This document shows, one piece after another, positions 57,401 through 64,000 of a stretch of DNA of 64,000 nucleotides. A program made the position numbers and the translations under genes. This stretch comes from Rhytidiadelphus loreus (lineage: Eukaryota; Streptophyta; Bryopsida; Hypnales; Hylocomiaceae), in assembly GCA_947034895.1 (NCBI GenBank), contig OX344765.1, positions 29,951,001 through 30,015,000 on the forward strand. Direction: 5' to 3'. The notes beneath the pieces are model-generated. The model worked only from the letters and a program-made list of their open reading frames with translations. It made no database searches and was not told the origin of the DNA. The first letter of the stretch is position 1. Each line of letters begins with the position of its first letter.

Positions 57401-58190
57401 ATGGAGCCTCAAAGTGGAGGGTTACTAGCTCTCATGCTAGATGATGAGGGTGGTGGTAGTTTCGGAGGGAACCACAAGAGAAATTCTCGTGGTATCACAA
57501 ATCTTAGAGGGGAATGGAAAGATGGGACTTTAATGCTCTTTATAGACATAGCGAGAGATAAATATTGGAAGTATGATCGCAAACCATTTAAACGATTGAA
57601 ATGGGAATATTTTGCCGCAAAGTTGAATAGACAGTTTTCGAAAGAGCCTTAGGGGACATGACAATAGACCCGTGATAAATGGGGGAAGATGAAGGCCACA
57701 TATCAGGAAGAGAAGGTGAAACAATTAAAGACTAGGGCGCCACCTTTAATATGGATTCCATTGTATGAACTATTTGATGACATTTATGTAGGTACAACTT
57801 GAATCCTAGGTGTGCCTCACGATGCTAATCAAGGTGTTCGTTTGTAACGCATTGAGACTCAAGTTCTTAGTGATGATGAAGACACCATGCTTCCTCTTCC
57901 TCTTACAAGTGATGCAACCTCACAATCACCACGCACACATGCAATTAATCAACTAGGATGTGAAGGACAAATGAATAAGAGCATAGGAAAGAAAAAGAGG
58001 AAGTTGGATGCAAGGGATCAATTTATTGTTGGGGCCATTATTTTCAAAGGGAATTTTGGAAGTAGAGAAGATGAAGTCGAACAATGAAAGAGAGGGTAGA
58101 AAGATGTTTATGAAAGGGCAATAGCAAATGGTAGCTTTATTTGCAGATGCTTTGAAGGTCAAGGACTCTTCATGTAGCTCTAGTAAATAG
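57401..58190 (+). pseudogene. PIF/Harbinger Myb-like (trihelix) ORF, broken
   Basis: The open frame begins ATG GAG CCT at 57401 and encodes a trihelix/Myb-SANT-like start (GEWKDGTLMLFIDIARDK, then LKWEYFAAKLNRQF) up to a TAG at 57650. Past that stop the same kind of domain continues (WGKMKATYQEEK). A later Lys-rich stretch (KKKRKLDARDQF) lies in the frame at 57887-58087. Several stops break it. In PIF/Harbinger transposons such a protein accompanies the transposase for DNA binding and nuclear import. Here it faces the transposase remnant at 58560-59418 in convergent orientation. Confidence 0.6.
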
Positions 58191-58559
58191 ATGTTACATC
58201 TTGTTTGGCATCTATGTCCAAGGATTCAGGGCATTGGAATTTGGTTCTTAATCTTGTATGGAATTTGATTTGAGTTTGATTTGATTTGTTCCAAATTCCA
58301 TTACATTGAATAATCTTTTTTTTATCTATAGAAGTATGTGTACATGGATAAGTTCATTCGCATTCACCTCTTACAAAAAAATAAAAATAAATGCCATTGT
58401 ATTCATTCATCATTAGGGTATTTCAAAACCCATTGCATAAACAATAGTTGTCTAAGTCTTTCTCCCTCACGCTTTGCCAGTTCTCCTTCCTTCCCTATGG
58501 ATAATCTTGCATTTCCAAATCCAAGTAGTGGATGCCTTCTCAAACTTGCATGAACCACA

Positions 58560-59418
58560 CGAGGTTCTCGTTAGTTCATCATCTCACAATAATTGTGTAA
58601 CCAACAACAAGCTACTGTAATCCTAGCAACTTTGTCAACTCTAGAATTGAAATGCCTCAAAATTCTCCACCTATTCTTCAATGCACCAAAAGCTTATTCA
58701 ATCACAACCCTTTTGGAATTCATAACCTTTTCTCCTACAAGTCATTGAGGGCTTTCCAATTTTTCATTAAATAGGTACGAATGGGATAAGCAACATCTCC
58801 TATTAAATAAAGAATACATCAAACATCTCCAACAATAACCACTAGTTCTTGTAGAATCTTTGGTTTCCTCAAACTTTTCTACAAGTTGGACACCTTAAAC
58901 TGACTGCCATCATGCACTCCACTTGATTGGTTGGCATACACATTCCAAAATATCTTCTTTGAATCACAAACTGCTTACAATACAATGGAGTTGAATTTTT
59001 TCCTGTTGTAAAAATCAGTAGTTGCTAATGTGACTCTCCTACTTGGATTATTTGCTAACAATAAATGTGTTCCATTGATTGCTCTACATATGTTTGGTAA
59101 AACTATTAATTCTTCAAAATTTGAGATGATGTTGTGAAGGCGCTCTTCACTTGGAATAAAAATGTACTGGCTAAATAATTTGTCTCTATTAGTAAGTATG
59201 TCACAAACAATGTCCACATACTTCCTAATGGTGGAAGTTCCATGTGATCTACCATGTGCAAATCTATAAAATACACATGCTAGAATTTTTTGTAATTCCA
59301 TTTGGGGCCTCACTTGGTTCACACATCTACTTCTTAAGAAAGGAGTTAACATATCCAACAAATCGTCAAATGCACCAAAACTCATCCTAAAAAACTTCTT
59401 GAATTTCTTTTGGTGCAT
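58560..59418 (-). pseudogene. PIF/Harbinger (HARBI1-like) DDE transposase, broken
   Basis: The best frame, 59418 down to 58975, encodes 147 residues with a typical start (MSFGAFDDLLDMLTPFL) and IPNICRAI-like region. The usual catalytic Asp in the GxIDGTH motif is Asn (INGTH, residue 115). A TAA then interrupts the protein after FNSIVL. Beyond it, AVCDSKKIFWNVY, SGVHDGSQF, GDVAYPIRTYLMKNW and a terminal WRILRHFNSR-like segment are readable in shifting frames down to about 58560. This order is diagnostic for the superfamily. The copy is dead. The N-terminal part may extend to about 59670. Confidence 0.8.
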
Positions 59419-60064
59419 TTTATCAATTGTTCTTCACACTACCCTTTCTTTGTAGTTCCAATGTGTTGATTGCTTAGGTTCTACCCAAAAGAGGTGGGAT
59501 GCATTGGTTGAGGCAAGCAACAGACAAATAAAAGGAAATGATATTGCATTGAAGTTCCACTATCAAAATTGAAGCCCCCCAAGGCTTTGATTTGTTACTA
59601 GATGTGATGCTCATTGCCATAGAAAGCATCATCCACGTGACCACAACTTGAGTAACAAAAGAAAGCTCCATATTACCTTATAAAACACTCCCAAATCGTT
59701 TTGCATAAAAATTGGTCTTCAAAACCTAAGTATAAGAAATGCTTCAAAATTATTCCCTACGCATAAAATAAAAGTCCCAACAATGAAATAAACATTTCCC
59801 ACAATACATATTAGTACTCCTAAAATACAATAATTAAAAAACAAATACACTTGCCAGAGTAGCGACCCAAAAACCGTAACCCAAAAACAACCTGCCTGCA
59901 AGCCTGAATTTACCTCAGTGCTGTGACCCAATCACAATGCTCAGGTCTGCAGCCAAGTCGACTACGGATATCAATCTAATGACACACAAGGGTATATCCG
60001 GGTTTCGATGGGTGTGACAGCATCTAATTCGTTTTAATTCCGATCATGTAGCAACCAACTCTTC
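59419..60064. other. Spacer between the Harbinger remnant and the ARM-like gene
   Basis: 59474-59671 (minus) may hold more of the transposase N-terminus. From about 59930 the sequence becomes GC-richer and repeat-free, as expected for a promoter. Confidence 0.35.
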
Positions 60065-60133
60065 ATGGCTGCTGTTGTTTCGACCTTTGTCCTTTCGAAT
60101 CCAGACCTGGCTCTTGTGCGCCTCATATCGCAG
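60065..60133 (+). other. Possible upstream exon or uORF of the ARM-like gene
   Basis: ATG at 60065 opens a 23-codon segment (MAAVVSTFVLSNPDLALVRL...) ending at cgcag/gtacat, a plausible donor site. Read through, it continues for 56 codons in total. No acceptor joining it in frame to the gene at 61016 was settled, so it may be a 5' UTR exon with a short uORF, or chance. Confidence 0.25.
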
Positions 60134-61015
60134 GTACATCTCCCTAGCTTAATCCACCATGATTTTTTGCTTCTTTTGATATCTATAAGGACGTTTCTGG
60201 TTCCGAAATGGGGTTTTGCGGTGTTGTAATTGGTAATGAGGGTTACGGATTAGGGTTTTTCTGGAGGTGGTTGGGCGTGATACTTCGGGTGTGATTTGTG
60301 CGGGAATATTGTAGCTTGTATCTGAAGTTTGTGTTCGTATAAGATTTTTGATAATCTGATTCGGTATGATAACTCTAGAATTGCATGTAAGGATCGGTGG
60401 CATTGCTGATTTTGTTTGAGGATCTGGCTCTGGTCCTGTCCTTTTTCGACTGTAGATTCGAAGTTAACAAGTTGTCGCTTTAACTTTAGACATTTCCTAT
60501 TATTTATGAGATTTGCATGCCTACATACTTTTTTGACCTAATTGTTTTGATTCCCTTTTACTTAATTTTGATTCTCTTTCACTTCTCGTTTCGTAATTTC
60601 GTTGATACAATTGTGATTTTTTGGTTCTTATTTAAGTTACACATTACGCTTGACCATGAAGTATTTGCCTTTAGTGGACCAGAACAATTGTGTTCTTTTT
60701 CGTTTCAATACTTGTGCTGCAGCAGCAGCTGTTGTTGATGTGTAGCGCGGAGAGCTCCTGAATACTGTTAATTATTGAAAACAGTCGGCCGATTTTCCCG
60801 GAGTAGTCATGTTGGAAAGTCTGTTAATCGAAGTTTGAGGACGTTGACGACGAGTTGGGAATTCGAGAGAGTTCAGTTATATTTCTGGTTCTGACATTGG
60901 GGTTTTGATGTTGTTATTTCCAAGCTTCTCTGAATTTCTAGAGAGAACTGGGCTCTGCATTGGGGTTCGGAGCCCCGGTCACGTCTTCTTCTTTGGCTCC
61001 CGAGATATTTTAGCC

Positions 61016-62747
61016 ATGGCGTCCATGCGCCATGGCTACATGTTCCTGCGCCACCTGCAGAGTAAAGCTACCGCGGCGACGGGCATCGCTCGCTACAGCA
61101 CTGCTTTCTACAATCAGCTCATGGAGAAGAATGCGCACCGCGTTGTCGACCCCCCGATAGCGCAACATTGTCAGGCCCTCTGCACGCAACTCTTGCATGC
61201 CAGGTCTGCCTCATACTCGCCCCCATTCCCATCCCAGGGTTTTAGGTTCTCTCTTTGTAATTACCCTTGTTTATCTTCCATCTATTTGAATTTCTTTCTT
61301 TTCATTGTTTTTTCTTGATACCATGAGTATTTGTGCGCATTCTATAGTCGAGAATGGTGCATGTAGATGCAATTTTGCGCTTTTACGGAATCCAATTTCA
61401 TCGACTTTGTGATTTTTTTTTGTTTAGATTGTAGCTTCTATAGTGTAACTCCTAAAGGACCGAGATTCCCAAATGTTGTTCAGCAGTTTTGCAAAGATCA
61501 CGCAGGGACTTTCTTTTGTCCAATTTCATTTATTGACTGACACATGCAATGCCTTGACTGCTTCTGGTGATATAAGATTTGACTCCGTTCTGAATTACAT
61601 ATTTCACAATTTGATCAATCGAATTGGTCGAATTAATACCTTGAGTCTTAGGTCCTTTAGGCTAAGCGTGTAATATTTTGTAAATGAATGAATAGTTTAT
61701 GACTTCTTGAATCTCTTGGTCCGGAGCTGATCTCGACTTCGAACTGTTGTTTGGTGCCCCGTAGGAATTATTCCAGTTCCGCTGTGAAAGGCTTGCAGAA
61801 AGCCGGCCTGCCCGAGCCCCAGGAAGAAGCCAAGGAGATGCCAGGGAACTGGGTTGTGAAAGGATTAGTTCTTGCGATGTTGACTTACATAGGCATGAAC
61901 GTGGCGCCAATGATGGGTGTGTCTACCTTCCCTCATGCTGCACTGAATTAGCTCTTATATGTAGTATGACTGAAATGTATCATTCTAGCAAAATTTGAAC
62001 TCCTGGTTTGACTTCTTCAACAGAAATGGGAGTGGCAGCAATGTGGGCTTAGCCATTTGAATTCTTGTAATAGCATTCTATTACAAACGTGAACGTGCGC
62101 AATTATAGGTGAAAACATGGTGCGGCATTCTGTGTCGCTGGTCAAAGTGAAAGATCCATTTATGAAGCGAAGTGGTGCTTCACGTCTGACCATGATTGCT
62201 ACAGATGGTGAGTTTCTACTCGGGAACATTCTGAACTTAAACTTTCCTACTTACTGATATCAGGAAATTTAGGATGCAACAATATTGGCAAACCCCTTTG
62301 GTTGGACAATGTTGGGGGTACGACATTGCTTGTTGCAGGATAGTGTGACCACATTGTTGATTGATGGTTGCAGATGAGAAGCGGAAAAGGATATTGGATG
62401 CTGGCGGTGTGAAAGCGCTTATGGGCATGCTTGAAACAGCTTCGGATGATGACACTCGTAGAGAAGCTTTGACAACATTAGCAACACTGGCACATTATGG
62501 TGCGTGACTTTTATCTCTGGCATGTCTCTCATAAGTTTTGAACCCTCCATCTTTCTCAGATACGTGCTTTGGGATTATCCTAATTAAGTTGTGGGCTCGT
62601 ACAGATCCTGCAGTGGACGCAATGCACAAGGCGGGAGGGTTTCCACTGGTAAATGCGTTGTCGGAGTCGGCTACTGACAGTATCATTCAAGAACATTGCT
62701 CTGCTCTGCTTGCAAAATTGGACCAGCGGGCAATTAACAAGGCATAG
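61016..62747 (+). CDS. Small membrane-anchored armadillo-like protein, five exons
   Basis: Exons: 61016-61203, 61765-61916, 62109-62207, 62374-62499, 62605-62747. Codons split across the four junctions are restored exactly. The product is 235 aa. The N-terminus is basic and poor in acids (RHGYMFLRHLQSKATAATG), suggesting a mitochondrial or other organelle presequence. One hydrophobic span (about 92-111, WVVKGLVLAMLTYIGMNV) follows. The C-terminal half has armadillo-type helices: RLTMIATDDEKRKRILDAGG, VKALMGMLETASDD, TRREALTTLATLAHY and DAMHKAGGFPLVNAL. These show the Gly-Gly turn and the ALxxLA helix pattern of ARM repeats. It has fewer repeats than classical ARM proteins. The start has a strong context (gccATGGcg); the frame is open 37 codons further upstream. 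Function unknown; probably an organelle or endomembrane scaffold. Intron 1 carries a TTAA-type element. Confidence 0.85.
61445..61665 (+). mobile_element. TTAA-type element in intron 1 of the ARM-like gene
   Basis: It starts GTAA-ctcctaaaggaccgag and ends ttgagtcttaggtcctttagg-CTAA. The interior (tttcttttgtccaatttcat, gactgacacatgcaatg, ctgcttctggtgat) is homologous to the PGDH intron 4 element (37459-37703). The two are thus diverged copies of one family in introns of different genes. Confidence 0.7.
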
Positions 62748-63037
62748 ATTTACTATGATGCCACGGCTTTCAAATTTTCTTCAACGCTTTCAGTCTGAGT
62801 GGTGAGTTTTTAGTTCAGTGACTGGAGAATGAGAGAAGCTAATGTGGATCCCACAGCTGTACATAATTGTTTCTGTAGGTTTAGGGTTTTAGATTTAAGG
62901 AGCGCTATGCGATTCCAACTCAACACCACAGAGAAGTGATGTTGGGCATTTAGACCGGTGGAGACGATGTTCGACCAATTTCATTTGATAATCATAATAC
63001 ATTATTTTCATTTACTCCATGTCAGCTGCTCACGTTC
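62748..63037. other. 3' UTR and spacer after the ARM-like gene
   Basis: No repeat is seen. The sequence separates the ARM-like gene from the possible minus-strand fragment that follows. Confidence 0.4.
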
Positions 63038-63265
63038 TCAGCTTCTGACGCAGAATCGAATCCGCAACCCACCAGTGGCCAAGGTCACTGGCTCCACCTT
63101 GTAGTGCTCGATCAAATTCCCATTTGCGAAACCCTGTGGTGATCTTGGGCCGGTGAATGGAGTACGTGAGACGACCCTGGACTGCTTCACTGCTTTGAAC
63201 GCAAAAGGGGTTGTCGGACCTTGTCTTTCCTGGTCCGCAATTTGCAGGTTTGTTACCTGATTGGG
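63038..63265 (-). CDS. Possible 3' terminal exon of an unrecognised minus-strand gene
   Basis: The minus-strand frame ends at TGA (63040-63038) and is open for about 75 codons in GC-richer, repeat-free DNA. It contains a plausible acceptor (gcggaccag/gaaagac) and reads like protein (TPFAFKAVKQSRVV, GNLIEHYKVEPVTLATGGL, RIRFCVRS at the end). No family is recognised. No upstream exon is found before the TTAA element at 63751, so it would be a truncated gene or a pseudogene converging on the ARM-like gene. It could be chance. Confidence 0.25.
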   Translation of the reverse strand, partial: PNQVTNLQIADQERQGPTTPFAFKAVKQSRVVSRTPFTGPRSPQGFANGNLIEHYKVEPVTLATGGLRIRFCVRS

Positions 63266-63750
63266 CTCAATGCGATTCAACTCTAATTTTGTCCCGACAC
63301 CTTTCAAACGACACCTTTCAGACGTTTGCCATCTGTGAGCCAGCTCTGATAGCCCTAAGAGTCTCCTGGTTGCATTTGAACTGGTCGAGCAAATGGGTCT
63401 GAGGGTTATATGCGCCCTAGCATTTCAGAGGGCCCGTGCATTGCTTACTTCCCACCGAGATTTAGGTTTAGGGTACACCAACGACTCATCCCGACCATTT
63501 TTTCAATCACGAAATTTGAAGTTCTGAGAACTGTGCAAAAGACTCTAATGGATCGAAATTTTAACAATGTAGAGTACAATTCATAGTCAGCACAAGGAGC
63601 TGAACTAACTTTTTTGTCCTCGGTGTGGAAAATTATTACCGGGGTTATCTCAAACATAAGAAACTGCATACGGAGATGAAGAGTTCTGAGCATCCCCAAC
63701 ACGAGGATGGTCTTGCACGTGCAACTCCAAGGGCCTCGCTCTCTACACCT
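63266..63750. other. Intergenic DNA, nothing firm
   Basis: Moderate GC and repeat-free. The minus-strand frame at 63445-63702 has no recognisable motif. Confidence 0.35.
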
Positions 63751-64000
63751 TTAACCCCTAAAGTCCCAAGGCCATTTTCCTGTCAAAACCACTCAAAACT
63801 ACCACTTTTGCTATGTACACCTATGAAATAAAAATTTTAAATTTTTTTAAGAATCTAACCGTAGGATCTTGTTCTACACTTTTCTTAGATCACATGATAA
63901 ATTTTTTGTGATGTTTGACCATATAGCTTGAAAGATATTAGCATTCAAAGTGGAAGAAAACAAATTTCTTTCAAGAAGTTGCTATAATTGCCCACAAAAC
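63751..64000 (+). mobile_element. Family P TTAA element, copy 3, cut by the window edge
   Basis: It begins TTAA-cccctaaagtcccaaggcc. aaccgtaggatcttgttcta and tttcaagaag segments match copies at 53534 and 54948. The right end lies outside the window. Confidence 0.6.

Noticed and set aside
1..64000. tRNA, rRNA or classical microRNA genes
   Set aside because: Scanning for the TψC-arm GGTTCRANYCC pattern and for common plant microRNA sequences gave no acceptable match; a covariance-model search would be needed to exclude them.

Overview
The window is nuclear DNA of a land plant. It has spliceosomal GT-AG introns, a protein with a plastid-type leader, a plant-type ER acyltransferase and a CLE peptide-hormone gene. 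The CLE dodecapeptide RMVPTGPNPLHN is of the CLV3-like R type. Together with AT-rich, MITE-packed intergenic DNA and compact intron-rich genes, this would fit a bryophyte or another non-angiosperm. The species cannot be fixed from the sequence alone.

Layout. Positions 1-24 kb hold no convincing protein gene. They contain a 3.2-kb MULE-like element enclosing a 63-bp palindromic minisatellite, CACTA-like and TA-flanked MITEs, a 753-bp foldback hairpin, nested TTAA-flanked elements, and GC-richer islands without ORFs. A three-exon CLE peptide gene lies at 24.3-25.7 kb. From 26 to 34.7 kb there are more nested MITEs, ending in a MULE-type MITE with a TATA box. A six-exon plastid D-3-phosphoglycerate dehydrogenase gene is at 35.2-39.2 kb. 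From 39.2 to 47 kb there are repeats and a possible small ORF abutting a transposon. An eleven-exon lysophosphatidic acid acyltransferase gene is at 48.7-51.6 kb, preceded by an unexplained gene-like stretch. At 53.5-59.4 kb there are large TTAA-type elements and a decayed PIF/Harbinger element (Myb-like ORF plus transposase). A five-exon gene for a small membrane-anchored armadillo-like protein is at 61.0-62.7 kb, followed by a possible coding fragment on the opposite strand.

The four genes are all on the + strand and belong to unrelated processes: peptide signalling, serine synthesis, phospholipid synthesis, and an unknown organelle or membrane role. They show no functional clustering. What ties the window together is the repeat landscape. 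Several TIR families of different length and interior sequence share the terminus TTAA-CCCCTAAAnGnCC. One copy ends in the same strand reading of TTAT on both sides, which suggests a 4-bp TTAN target duplication. The three large genes (PGDH, LPAT, ARM-like) each carry one such element inside an intron. Coordinates of splice sites are my own reading from GT-AG, frame continuity and family conservation. No transcript evidence was available.
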